This document shows, piece after piece, positions 1 to 8,356 of a stretch of DNA of 11,500 bases; the first letter of the stretch is position 1, and each line of letters starts with the position of its first letter. The stretch comes from Cristatella mucedo (Eukaryota > Bryozoa > Phylactolaemata > Cristatellidae), in contig WPIO01000006.1 in assembly GCA_009760855.2 (NCBI GenBank), forward strand, positions 1,083,501 through 1,095,000, in the 5' to 3' direction. The position numbers were made by a program, and so were the translations under genes. The notes under the pieces were generated by a model. The model saw only the letters and a program-made list of their open reading frames with translations. It did no database searches and was not told where the DNA came from.

Positions 1-379
1 GGGGCAAAACGGCTCACATGAGATTTGCAAAATTGGCGAAGCAAGTGAAAACATATGTTGGTCTAAAAATGAAGGGAATTGATCTTAGTGTTATTTGGTC
101 CCGTGATGTGGTTGTTTATGCTGGCTCTTTGACATCTGGCTCAGACTGACCGACACCAAGGGCCGAGTCCTGTCGATGATTCTAGCACTTAAACTGGCAC
201 TTTAAATGTGGTTGCAGATGATGGATTTGGCATCGAATTCAGGAAGTGATGCTACTTGCACTGGTACTTAAGCAAATATTGTTTCTCTTCCCCCTTAGCC
301 ACAGATCGGTGCAGTGATGGAGCACACTAAAGCACTAGGCTATCTTGATAGCAATAGCATTGAAAGTGTGGCCATTTGT
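1..379. other. Unassigned non-repetitive DNA
   Basis: I see no gene, RNA or recognisable repeat here. Frames on both strands are closed by frequent stops. A pyrimidine run before an AG near 285-302 resembles a plus-strand splice acceptor, but no open frame follows that could be an exon. Confidence 0.5.
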
Positions 380-841
380 TGCCTAGAATGTATAACTCAC
401 TTCCGCAATTCTTACGCAGTGACATCTATTCTCCTGCTACCTACTATGGCGCATGCTTTCCAGCCCTCCTGAACTTCCACTTCCATGCTTGTCACTATCT
501 CAACTGCCTGCTCCTGAGTCAGCTTCTGCTTCTCACTTTCTCTTTGTGGCGTGAGATATATAATATAATATAATTCATTTATATAGCACCTCAAGAGACT
601 TAATCTCTATTCAGGCGCTTCACATATGCCTCGGGGCTCGAGCCCACGACCTCAGTCAGACCTTGGTCGGAGCGAGTACCTTAACGGCTAGACCAAACCA
701 GCTCGGCGAGATGAAGTCTTTTGGCTACCGAATGCATGCAGAAAGCTGCTTAGGCTATGAGTGCCCTAAAGAAAGCTCTCCTTCGTAACACCCACATAGT
801 GTTTGTGGTTTTGTGGAATTACAGACCGATACATTACATTA
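380..841 (+). mobile_element. LINE 3' end, truncated copy 1
   Basis: This is the 3' terminal piece of a non-LTR retrotransposon. The reading frame after about 385 gives NSLPQFL, the degenerate form of the WNSLP motif found just after the reverse transcriptase thumb region in CR1/L2/Jockey-like elements. The piece aligns by eye with the better copy at about 7870-8170, including the non-coding end with shared blocks GAAGTCT, TTGGCTAC, GAATGC and GCTTAGGCT, and a terminal TACATTACATT-like repeat near 830-840. All of the polymerase domain is missing, so the copy is 5'-truncated, as is usual for target-primed insertion. It is interrupted by a minus-strand SINE at 558-707 and runs directly into GA and CA arrays. 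It is dead as an element. The class assignment is inferred from the RT motifs of the longer copy. Confidence 0.75.
558..707 (-). mobile_element. tRNA-derived SINE inserted in the LINE
   Basis: Read on the minus strand this segment starts with a tRNA-like head. A polymerase III A box (TGGTCTAGCCG, 685-695) is followed about 40 bases later by a B box (GGGCTCGAGCC type, 634-645). The body ends in GCTATATAAATGAATTATA followed by TATAAT repeats at 558-580, a simple-repeat tail typical of SINEs mobilised by LINEs. The short direct repeat GAGAT flanks it at 553-557 and 708-712, and is a likely target-site duplication. The related LINE copy near 8040 has no such insert at the matching place (GTGAGACGAAGTC), so that copy serves as an empty site. 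The source tRNA and the helper LINE are not determined. Confidence 0.75.
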
Positions 842-848
842 AGTAGAG

Positions 849-852
<4 letters not shown>

Positions 853-906
<54 letters not shown>
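853..906. repeat. (AG)n microsatellite
   Basis: Uninterrupted AG dinucleotide array of about 27 units, beginning about ten bases after the LINE 3' end and almost touching the following CA array. Open frames across it (Arg-Glu or Leu-Ser repeats) are artefacts of the array. Confidence 0.97.
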
Positions 907-909
<3 letters not shown>

Positions 910-911
910 GG

Positions 912-912
<1 letters not shown>

Positions 913-998
<86 letters not shown>
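913..998. repeat. (CA)n microsatellite
   Basis: Perfect CA array of about 43 units, separated from the preceding AG array by six bases. It makes spurious His-Thr and Cys-Val reading frames. Confidence 0.97.
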
Positions 999-999
<1 letters not shown>

Positions 1000-1105
1000 C
1001 GACAGAGGTAAATCATAACTGGCAAGCAAAAACAAAAATGTCTTGTATGAAAAAGGAACTCATCAGCCTCTGCTGCTGGAGCCAGCTTTGTTAATGTGCG
1101 CGTAC

Positions 1106-1249
1106 CTGCCTCGTTCTCGTCCATCTGATGCCCAGTATATGTCTTCGGAGTGAGGCCTCGAGTGTAGAGTGGGTAGACTGGCGCTGCTGCTACAAGAGGT
1201 GTAGTGGTTTCGGCAGCATCCTGTTGTTGCTGCCATACCACTGTGCTCA
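1106..1249 (-). CDS. Candidate internal exon, unknown protein
   Basis: On the minus strand this open stretch reads STVVWQQQQDAAETTT, then a segment ending TYTGHQMDENEA. The codons look coding in composition. It ends at a good donor (GGCAG followed by GTACGC, intron starting at 1105), leaving one base of a codon. The proposed acceptor (GTGCTGTCATGTCAG, AG at 1251-1250) leaves two bases; a nearby AG at 1242-1241 gives the same phase. The open frame continues upstream to about 1360, so the 5' boundary is uncertain. Entry phase 1 would fit the candidate exon at 3140-3313, which exits in phase 1, but nothing else links them. I recognise no family. It could be chance, because this DNA is GC-rich and locally CAG-rich. 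Confidence 0.35.
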
Positions 1250-1867
1250 CTGACATGACAGCACCACTGCCGGCCGTGAGGCCCTTAGCGAGCCTGAGGC
1301 CTTCAGTGGGTGGTTTGCGTGCGAATGCCACAGTAGCAGAAGCAGCCGGGCGAGCAGCCGGCTGCTACAAGTATGCTCCCGACGGCAGCAGCAGCAGCAG
1401 CACGCCGCAGAGATAGCTGGGCTTTCCGGGTGGTTGCAACCGCCGCCCTTCTCTTCCACTCGGTGACAACTCGGTTCATCAGGCAGCCAGCAGGCACCGA
1501 AGTGGCTCAGAGAACCAGCAGATGGTCGTGCCTTCCATTAACTAGAGCCGCACGAGGCCTGGCTCTAGCCAAAGCCTATTTACCCCAACTTCCGAAGCAG
1601 CCACCGCTGCCGAAGGCACAGTCGTGTGTTTGCTGTGCTGCCGGTCGGCCGAGATAGGCACGTGCCCAAGTGTGCAGCCAGCCACTTGGTGACCGGCCGT
1701 AGCTATTGGCCCTAGACTGGTGGGAATGCTTCGTGGCCGAGCGGTGGCAGCAGAAGCTCACCTCACACTCATCTGTTTTTCTGAGATGTGCTGTGTGATT
1801 GTGGCACCCATGTTGTCACTTGTCAGAACCAAGTCTGCATCCGAAAGAAAGCAAGAAATAAAACCAG
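1250..1867. other. Unassigned, GC-rich, with short CAG array
   Basis: No supported gene. A (GCA)n run of about six units lies at 1385-1402 and makes poly-Ala, poly-Ser or poly-Cys frames on both strands. An AATAAA occurs at 1857-1862 on the plus strand just before the GA array, but no gene ends there. Confidence 0.5.
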
Positions 1868-1884
1868 AAAGAGAGAGAAGGAGA

Positions 1885-1949
<65 letters not shown>

Positions 1950-1964
1950 TGAGAGAGAGTGAGG

Positions 1965-2040
<76 letters not shown>
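1868..2040. repeat. Long interrupted (GA)n array
   Basis: About 170 bases of GA dinucleotides with a short imperfect middle (near 1946-1970, including GACAGT, GTGAGGG and GAAAG). The two purer blocks on either side make an approximate mirror repeat. Long Leu-Ser and Arg-Glu frames over it are not genes. Confidence 0.96.
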
Positions 2041-2043
<3 letters not shown>

Positions 2044-3139
2044 CTTCCAGGCAGGCAAAGGGCTGTTGCTGATGAAGCCACGACCCTGTCTAATAGAAGC
2101 ATGCTAATGTATGTGGCTGCAGCAATGGAACCCGAAGGGACAGCAGAGGCCAAGCGCTTGTGTCCAGGCAGCATGCTGGCTGGTAGGGGATGGACACTGT
2201 GGTCACATGATGCAGAGCAGAGCAGACACTCGCCTTTTGTTGCTCTTAGTCTGCCACCACCTTCTGTCAGGCTGGCTCACATGACACCTGTACATCATCG
2301 GTGCTGAAGCCTTCAAGGCTCGAGTTGGCCAAACTGCATTTGCTGGCTAGGTGGGGTGAGGCAGTGATGCAAGCAAGGTGTGGTCGGGCTGAGACTCAGC
2401 CGGCACCGGTCAGCACATGTGCCTGGTGCAAGCCGACGGTGTGATTGGCTCGTCAAATGAGTGTGAATCAAGTCCGCCTAAAGGGCTTCGAAGAGAGTTA
2501 CCTCAGGGTAGCTCGAGTGGATGGGCTCCGGATTATTGAGGGCGCGTGATCGGATGTTAAGTGGCAGTGAGAGTCTTGTATCTCCAAAACCCTCAGATGA
2601 TTCTGTGTATTGCAGCTGGTGGTTTCCTCTGCTGTTAGTAGCCTATAAGCATACTACCTGTAATCAGCAGAAGTAGAGCTGGAGAACAACTTGTGCAGCT
2701 CTTGGCAAACTGTGTAGCTAATACGTTTTTCCACCACCACACAGCCAAGGCCGCACTGTCGGTACAGTCGAAAGTCTGATGCCGAAAGTCTGAGGCCGAA
2801 ACGTACGAGCCATGGGCCAAAACGTGCTACCACCTGCTATCTCATCTGAGCTGGTTGCAACAGGGAAGGGACAGAGTCAGAATCAGAACGTTATCTGAAG
2901 CATTTATCAAATTTAATTGTGGCAGACCTGGAAGGTTGGTAAAGCCCAGTACCATCTGGGTAGTCAGCCACGAATAGCTACTGTACCACGCCTATCTAGT
3001 CAGTCCAGCGATATGGCTTGTAAGGGCTGGACTTTAAGCTTTCAAGCACAGTGCATGACAATATTTATTATAAATCTCTTAGTACTATCAAACTTCTAGC
3101 TCGGCAAGAAGTAGTGGCTCCCTTGGTTCTTGATGGTAC
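2041..3139. other. Unassigned DNA between repeat array and candidate exon
   Basis: No supported gene, RNA or mobile element. The only local structure I noticed is a small repeat of CGAAAGTCTGA at about 2768-2804 (two close copies and a third partial one). All open frames are short and lack splice or homology support. Confidence 0.5.
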
Positions 3140-3313
3140 CTGCACCTTGCCGGGCATCTGGAGCCGTCCGTCCATCCACTTGGTGCCAAACAGTATCAAG
3201 CAGTGTTGATCCGGAGCATCGAAGTGGCTGGAGGAGATCATTTGCTGAGGTAGGTGAACTTGGATTCCTTCTCAGTTGCTGCTCTGAGTCATTCCGCATA
3301 GGTTCTATTGGGG
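3140..3313 (-). CDS. Candidate internal exon, Ser/Gln-rich, unknown protein
   Basis: On the minus strand a strong acceptor (GGCCCCTGCTTTAG, AG at 3315-3314) opens a 58-residue frame beginning PIEPMRNDSEQQLRRN and later containing CSGSTLLDTVWHQVDG. Two donors close it: AAG|GTGCAG (exon end 3146) or CAG|GTACCA (exon end 3140). Both leave one base, so the exon is symmetrical (phase 1 in, phase 1 out). An upstream TTCTGATTG could hold a branch point. The composition is hydrophilic and looks like an intracellular or disordered region. I know of no matching family. It lies on the same strand as the membrane-protein gene at the right end, but beyond that gene's apparent poly(A) signal, so it may belong to another gene or to alternative 3' exons. 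Confidence 0.42.
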
Positions 3314-3673
3314 CTAAAGCAGGGGCCGATGGGCCAATCCACGGAAGTGGTTGGCCAATCAGAAAAATATTTTCTGACTTCCTTTGCAGTATGATTTGAA
3401 TCATTTTATCACTGCTTTATAAATCTGTACACCAAAAGACATCCAGTCGATAGAATTTTCATGTCCTGATGCACGCTTTGGTACACATTCTGGTCTCTAG
3501 CGTTGATAGTACCTTTCAGCAACCCAATAGGAGCACAAAAAAGGAGTCCCAAATCATGGTTCCACCATCTCTGCTTAACGGTTAGAAGACTACATCGTGC
3601 AGTCTTCTGAGTGTTCGGCATCTTTTCTTTGGCTCTCGCAGACTTTACTTTAATGATTCCCTAATGAGCTTAC

Positions 3674-3839
3674 ATTTTCAATCGTCAGTAGAATAGCTCG
3701 AGCAACAGTCTTTAACCGACCAGTGGGTGTGGCAGTTTGACCAATACTGCTATTGTCCATTGGCTCAGCCACAGACCTCCTTGCCCTCGATCGCCGAACG
3801 GTGCTTGCATAGGAAATAGACGAGTCTCTATTTGGCAGC
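3674..3839 (-). CDS. Candidate internal exon, basic Ser/Arg-rich, unknown protein
   Basis: This lies inside a longer open minus-strand frame (from about 4066 down to a stop at 3650). The acceptor GATCTGCTTGCAG has its AG at 3841-3840 and the donor GAAAAT|GTAAGC starts an intron at 3673. Together they would give 55 codons: LPNRDSSISYASTVRRSRAR, then a Gln/Thr-rich part ending LLTIEN. Entry phase is 2 and exit phase is 0, so it does not join directly to the candidate at 3140-3313. If the acceptor is wrong, the exon may start further upstream in the same frame (HVAEGYGLQ at about 4045). There is no family match. This is the weakest of the three isolated exon candidates. Confidence 0.3.
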
Positions 3840-4119
3840 CTGCAAGCAGATCTCCTTACTGAAAGGTTCAGTTGCTGGCACTTCTTGTTGAGCAAGCAGC
3901 CATAAGCACTGCCAGTTTGACAGTTAAATCTAACCCAGCCTTCGTTCATCTTGGCTAGCCAAGCGATCTTGCATTTGCTAATGCCGTGTTTTGATCTGCT
4001 AGCATATCGAGCTACCTGCAGTCCGTAGCCTTCAGCTACATGCACTGGCGCTGGGTACCACCAGGAACGCCAGATTCAGAATTGACAAGAGTTGATGGGA
4101 ATCCCTCAACCTTCTTGAG

Positions 4120-4120
<1 letters not shown>

Positions 4121-4176
<56 letters not shown>
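4121..4176. repeat. (GT)n microsatellite
   Basis: GT array of about 26-28 units with one T insertion near its start (GTTTGTGT). Confidence 0.97.
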
Positions 4177-4178
<2 letters not shown>

Positions 4179-4509
4179 TAAAATGCACTTAGATTTGCAA
4201 AATTTGAGTTTTCTGCATTAGCACGGCTGTAGCCTATAGTGCAGGCGTGAAGGTCTGGGCAAGAATTCCGCTATAATCTGGCTGCAGCCTAGGCCCTTCA
4301 GAGTGACTGGTGCTGTTGCAAGCTCGAAGTTGACGATGCCTGCTAGACCACAGACAAGCAGCTGTCACCACTCTGTTTACCTTCCTTCACTGTGCATGAT
4401 CGAAACCTAGCTCTCACTATACTCTGATTCGGCAGCCAATTACTGGTGTTGGCCAGCCAACGACTGACAGTGAGGCCTTAGCCCAGTCATTGGAAGGTAT
4501 GGTGAGAAT
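4177..4509. other. Unassigned DNA
   Basis: Between the GT array and the G run I see no open frame, repeat or element. Confidence 0.5.
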
Positions 4510-4522
4510 GGGGGGGGGGGGG
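4510..4522 (+). repeat. Poly(G) run followed by GGAGG
   Basis: Thirteen consecutive G, followed by AGGAGG. Such runs can form G-quadruplex or slip in replication. No gene is attached to it. Confidence 0.95.
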
Positions 4523-4616
4523 AGGAGGCAGTGCATGGGTTAACCACCAGTTTGATCTCATCCCTGTCATCCAAGCTCCCACTCTCCAAGCCTTCCTCTC
4601 GTGGCTAAGTTCTTCT

Positions 4617-4812
4617 CACGCCCGACCCCTCATGCCAATCCCTTTCACTGCCGAAACCCCTCATCGCTGAGCCACCTCATGGCCGATCCCTCTTTTGTGG
4701 TAGAGCCTTTTTCTCGATCGACCCCCTTCTCGGTCGAGCTCTCTTTACGGCCACGCCCCCTTCTCGGCCGTGCACCCATCTCGGTCACGAGCCCCCTTCT
4801 CCCATCTCGGCA
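4617..4812. repeat. Degenerate 17-18 bp minisatellite
   Basis: About eleven diverged units of roughly CCCCCTTCTCGGTCGAG. The clearest are the four from about 4731 to 4812 (CCCCCTTCTCGGTCGAG, CTCTCTTTACGGCCACG, CCCCCTTCTCGGCCGTG, and CCCCCTTCTCCCATCTCGG after a CACCCATCTCGGTCACGAG unit). Units to the left are more diverged. The overlapping open frames on both strands (Pro/Ser-rich or Arg/Lys/Glu-rich) follow from the repeat and are not called as genes. Confidence 0.7.
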
Positions 4813-5073
4813 TGGTGACTTGCTACTCATTTTATGAAAGCCTGATGGCAAAGAACAGCTTGAGCACTTTCCAATGCAGTCTGCAAGGACGATATGATAT
4901 AGAGCGATAGTGATAGCTGTCACTGAATGTCGGCTATGGCAGCAGGTGGGTCAACATAGCAGCAGCAGCAGCCAGAGAACATTGCTGTACAATCATATGT
5001 TGTGATAGTCGAGTGGCAATCATCCTGCAAGTTTTGCTGCCGAATGGCACATGGGCAAGTCACAGTCCACCTA

Positions 5074-5207
5074 ATGAGTAGCTAATCAGCTGGTGCCTAA
5101 AGAGCAATAGGCGGTGATTGTAGCTAATTCGACAGTCACCAAGCAATAGGTGGTGATGGAAGCTAATTCGACAGTCACTAAGGGCAAGATGGGCTGATCG
5201 TAGCTTT
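5074..5207. repeat. 39 bp tandem repeat, about 2.5-3 units
   Basis: Two close units at 5103-5141 and 5142-5180 begin AGCAATAGG and share AGCTAATTCGACAGTCAC. A third decayed unit starts at 5181 (AGGGCAAGATGGGCTGATCG), and a partial one precedes them (AGCTAATCAGCTGGTGCC at about 5077). Confidence 0.85.
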
Positions 5208-5418
5208 ACCTTGTGCAGAAGAATCCGAGGTTATCCTTGTCGTGTAGCTTAGCAGCAGCTCAAAGTGGACTGGCAGCAGAGATATGCTTGCAATCGTTAG
5301 CTGGGCTAGTTGTCAGAATGTTTGCAGCCTGACGACTTCAACCCAAATGAATGACACCGGATTGGTCTGCTAACTGAAGCTCGGCTGGTGATACTATTGG
5401 GCGGTGGTCGTTAGGCAG

Positions 5419-5465
5419 CCCCACCCCCTCACCGGTAGCCAATGAGCTTAGCCTTTATCTATAAG
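5419..5465 (+). promoter_or_regulatory. CACCC - CCAAT - TATA cluster, promoter-like
   Basis: A CCCCACCCCC motif (about 5419-5428), a CCAAT pentamer (5439-5443) and TATAAG (5460-5465) occur in the order and spacing of a polymerase II core promoter on the plus strand. Initiation would be expected around 5490-5495. No convincing coding region follows: the first ATGs are closed within a few codons. It may be the promoter of a non-coding RNA, a relic from a mobile element, or chance. Confidence 0.25.
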
Positions 5466-6759
5466 AGTACCAAGTATAGGAGCAGTCGGTGCTAAGAAGT
5501 CGAACCGCTGGAACGATTGATGGATTAAACTCCTACTGATAGAATCAGAAATAGAAGAGAGGCTGAAAGATGAATCTCAGTCTGCTCTAGCCTTTGCTGC
5601 AGGGTGTGCCTCACCATTGGATAGCAGCCACTTGGGGATTGATGAGGCAATTAAAGGGAGCAAGTAGAGTGAAATGTGCCTTAATGGCCGTGAAGCTGCA
5701 CAAATGTCTCACCTGGACTTTCGATGCGGCGGATGTTTGTTTACTTTGCAGTAATTTATTTCTTATGGATCTTGTGGCTGCCCTGGTATTTTTCTCTTGT
5801 CACAGTGAATTTACAGGTGCAGGCACGGCAGGCCAGCTGGGAGCTGCCTCACAGCCTCCTGAATCATGATTTACTCCCTGGTTTGGGAAGTTTCGTGAGG
5901 CTTTTGCAATGGCTAGAATCAAGAGACTCTTCTTGGCGATTTCTTCGAGGCTGGTTGGCTTAGCATGCATTTATAGGGCTAAATCCGAAGGAAACAGTGG
6001 TGTTGGAGCCACGTTGACTGTCTGAAAATCAACTGCTATCTGTAAACTAAGTACACCTTTAAATGCATGCTGCCAGCAGGACACGTAAGGGCAGTTAAGG
6101 GTATGGTAATGCTGTTGGGGCATTTGATTAATAGCGTTCCAGGTGACTTCCCCATTGGCACATTATATACCATGCCCACGGTTCAAGTGCTTGCTGTTAC
6201 AAAAAATGGCATCTGGGATGGGTTTGATTTGATCTGACAACCGTCCAGCCCAAGGTTGCTGTATTTCTGAATTGTCTGATCGTGTGCTGTGCAGCTCCTG
6301 CTGAGAGGGATCGGCTGGCTGCTGCTGCTGCTACTGCTGCTGCTACAATGTCTCTCGTGTTAGGCCTGTGCAGGTGGCAACTGAAAAAAAACCTGAACCC
6401 AACCTGTCATGCAGCAGTGTCCTGCCAGAGGGTCTGACCAGGTTAGGTTGCTACCAAGTCTTTCAGCTGCTGTCAGTACTGCCTGAGCCTATGCTTCAGT
6501 AACTGCATGAGAAAAGCTGCTGCAGCATGTGCAGGTAAATTCTGAAAAATCCTGTAACTGTTGAGCAAGTGGTCTGTTACAGTCTGTGTTGAGCAAGTGT
6601 CGAAAGCTCTTTGCAACATAAGTGTAATCAGTTTTCTTATTCAACTAGAGGCAGCTAGTTTGTGGTCACAGTGTGGTGAATAATGTGGCTGCTATTGGCA
6701 CTTTTGCTTTAGCCAATCAGTGAGTAGTTTTACTAAAGAGATCGTCAACGTTCTACTTG
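5466..6759. other. Unassigned DNA
   Basis: No supported gene or known element in this 1.3 kb. There is a short (CTG)n array at about 6319-6345 with one interruption. A plus-strand open stretch at 5594-5963 contains hydrophobic segments but has neither splice nor start context, and no recognisable domain. Confidence 0.5.
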
Positions 6760-6916
6760 TTTGTCACCCTCACACACTCATAGCTCATCAGTAAGGTGCT
6801 CAGACTTCACATCCCGTGTCTTGGTTTCGAGTCCCGCAGGCAATTCCTGTCTTTGGGCACATCTTATGAGTAGAAAGTTGATAAGGCTTGTATTTTGGTC
6901 TGTGTTCCTATCTCAC

Positions 6917-6955
<39 letters not shown>
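6760..6955 (+). mobile_element. Degenerate tRNA-derived SINE with (TC)n tail
   Basis: An A-box-like stretch (TAGCTCATCAGTAAGG, 6781-6796) is followed about 27 bases later by a B-box-like GGTTTCGAGTCC (6823-6834, one extra T). The spacing suits a tRNA head. The downstream TTTGGGCACATCTTATGAG resembles the TTGGGCAAG-type body segment of many metazoan SINEs. The sequence ends in about 17 perfect TC units (6921-6955). No target-site duplication is obvious. It is unrelated in body sequence to the SINE at 558-707. It could instead be a tRNA pseudogene beside a microsatellite. Confidence 0.45.
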
Positions 6956-6959
<4 letters not shown>

Positions 6960-7041
6960 CTGTCTGTTTTGGTATTTATGTATCTCCTCCGTGTCTCTCT
7001 CTTTCTCTCTCTTCTCCTGTCTGTCTGTCCACCAATCTCTG
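6956..7041. repeat. TC-rich decayed array
   Basis: Pyrimidine-rich continuation of the (TC)n tail with interruptions (CTCTGTCTG, TCTCTCTTTCTCTC). The Ser/Leu frames across it are artefacts. Confidence 0.7.
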
Positions 7042-7189
7042 ACACAAATGCTGCTGACATGATATATAGAGTGACTAGCCCACCAACATCATACCGAAAG
7101 TTTCTCAGAGGCTGCTATTCAAATTCTGTATGCTTCAATTGGAGTGTGCCTTTTTTCCGCTTAAAGCATTTTGAAAACCACAGCTGAGC

Positions 7190-8170
7190 CTGAGGAAATC
7201 TTGCATCAAGCTAAGTATGGCCCGTCGCAAGAAAGCTTCTTGAAACTAAATGACGATATAACCGAACTGCTTGCTGCTCATATGACACCCTAAGCATGTG
7301 GCTGGATTAAAAGGCTTTGCTCTTCTAATAAGTTATGCTGTTGTGCGACCATCACCACGTGCTCGAATTGTAGGTGTCGTTTTCGACAGCTGCCAAAATT
7401 TTAAAAGTTTTATCAAGGAGACTGCTTCTACAGCTAGCCATCACGTCTGATCCCTATCTAAGATTAGGAGCTGTCTTCCACAGTGGCTTGCAAAATGTTT
7501 AACTCGCTCCTTAGTTGTGTCTCGGCTTGATTATTGTAATTCCCTTTTGGCTGGGCTACCGAAAAAAGCAACTAGGCCACTGCAGATGGCTATGAATATG
7601 GCTGCAAGGCTAGTTTTCAAGTCCCAGAGGTTTGAGCACGTGTCTCCTTTGCTGAAAGAGCTAAGATGGCTGCTGCTTGATCAACGGATACAGAGCAAAG
7701 TTCTTATGCTGACCCACAAGACCTGCCACGACTTGGCTCCTCCATACCTAGCTGAACTGCTGCACCAGTTTCAGCCTCCTCATGCCCCCAGTTCCTGAAT
7801 GGACAATAAATTATCTGTTCCATTCCTCTGCTTAAAGGCCCTTGGCGACAGAAGCTTTAGCTCTGCAGGTCCTAGACTGTGGAACTCACTTCCACGATTC
7901 TTATGCAATGTCAACTACTCTCCAACTGCCGACTATGGCTCATCCTTTTTAGCTGTCCTGAGCTGCTACTTCAATGTTACTTGCCACCTCAACTGCTCTC
8001 CTGACTCTTCCATGCTTCCCACTTTCACTTTGTTGTGTGAGACGAAGTCTGTTGGCTACTGAATGCCTACCGAAAGCCGCTTAGGCTGCGAGTGCACTAT
8101 GCAAAACTTTCCTGTTTTTTCTGTGGTGTTGCAGACATTACATTACATAATGTTAGATACATTACACTAT
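7190..8170 (+). mobile_element. LINE reverse transcriptase C-terminus, copy 2 (relic)
   Basis: This is the 3' part of a non-LTR retrotransposon. Landmarks in order are ESFLKLNDD (about 7231-7257, the usual LKLN.DKTE block), RIVGVVFDS (7364-7390, the LGV.FD block), SRLDYCNSLLAGLP (7520-7561), LLKELRWLLLDQRI, HKTCHDLAPPYLAELL (7705-7752), and GDRSFSSAGPRLWNSLPRF (about 7828-7894). These blocks belong to the RT thumb and post-RT region of CR1/L2/Jockey-type elements; the exact clade needs a search. The frame is broken by a +1 shift between about 7260 and 7340, a TGA at 7448-7450, and a TGA at 7796-7798. It ends in ACATTACATTACATAATG at about 8133-8150. It is inactive. The endonuclease and RT catalytic core are absent. 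Confidence 0.9.
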
Positions 8171-8222
8171 ATAAAGCTCTGCCGTTATGTTACTACAATC
8201 TGTTGTGTCCTGGGGCTCTGCT

Positions 8223-8228
8223 TTTATT
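8223..8228 (-). terminator. AATAAA poly(A) signal
   Basis: AATAAA on the minus strand lies 129 bases after the TAA at 8357-8359 that closes the long terminal frame of the minus-strand gene, a normal distance for a short 3' UTR. If the gene instead stops at 8933-8935, the UTR would be about 700 bases. No transcript evidence is available. Confidence 0.4.
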
Positions 8229-8356
8229 TTCTTGCTGGCCGGCATGTCACAAGCGTTGCCAGCGATTCGCTAGATCGCCCGGCGTTTGCCTCTCGAGCAC
8301 TTGCGTCTGCAGTTCAGCTGTGTGCGATGCTGCCTGTCTAGCTCTGCTGTGACATC

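Noticed and set aside
766-1331. Long His-Thr, Cys-Val, Leu-Ser and Arg-Glu frames over the AG and CA arrays
   Set aside because: Microsatellite translation. Only the part before the donor at 1105 on the minus strand was kept as a possible exon.
1732-1744. GTGGCCGAGCGGT, a perfect-looking tRNA-Leu/Ser type A box
   Set aside because: No B box, acceptor-stem pairing or SINE body follows within the expected distance.
1857-1862. AATAAA on the plus strand
   Set aside because: No gene ends upstream of it; it is part of an A-rich lead-in to the GA array.
1720-2174. Arg-Glu (plus) and Leu-Ser (minus) ORFs
   Set aside because: They lie across the GA array and have no independent coding signal outside it.
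4645-4923. Minus-strand Arg/Lys/Glu/Ser-rich ORF of 92 codons
   Set aside because: Most of it is the translated 17-18 bp minisatellite, with no splice or start support.
5074-5207. CRISPR-like or phage-type repeat array
   Set aside because: The repeats are directly adjacent tandem units without spacers, in an animal-type sequence.
5594-5963. Plus-strand overlapping ORFs of 91 and 79 codons with hydrophobic segments
   Set aside because: Two overlapping frames are open at once, with no donor/acceptor pair and no recognisable motif.
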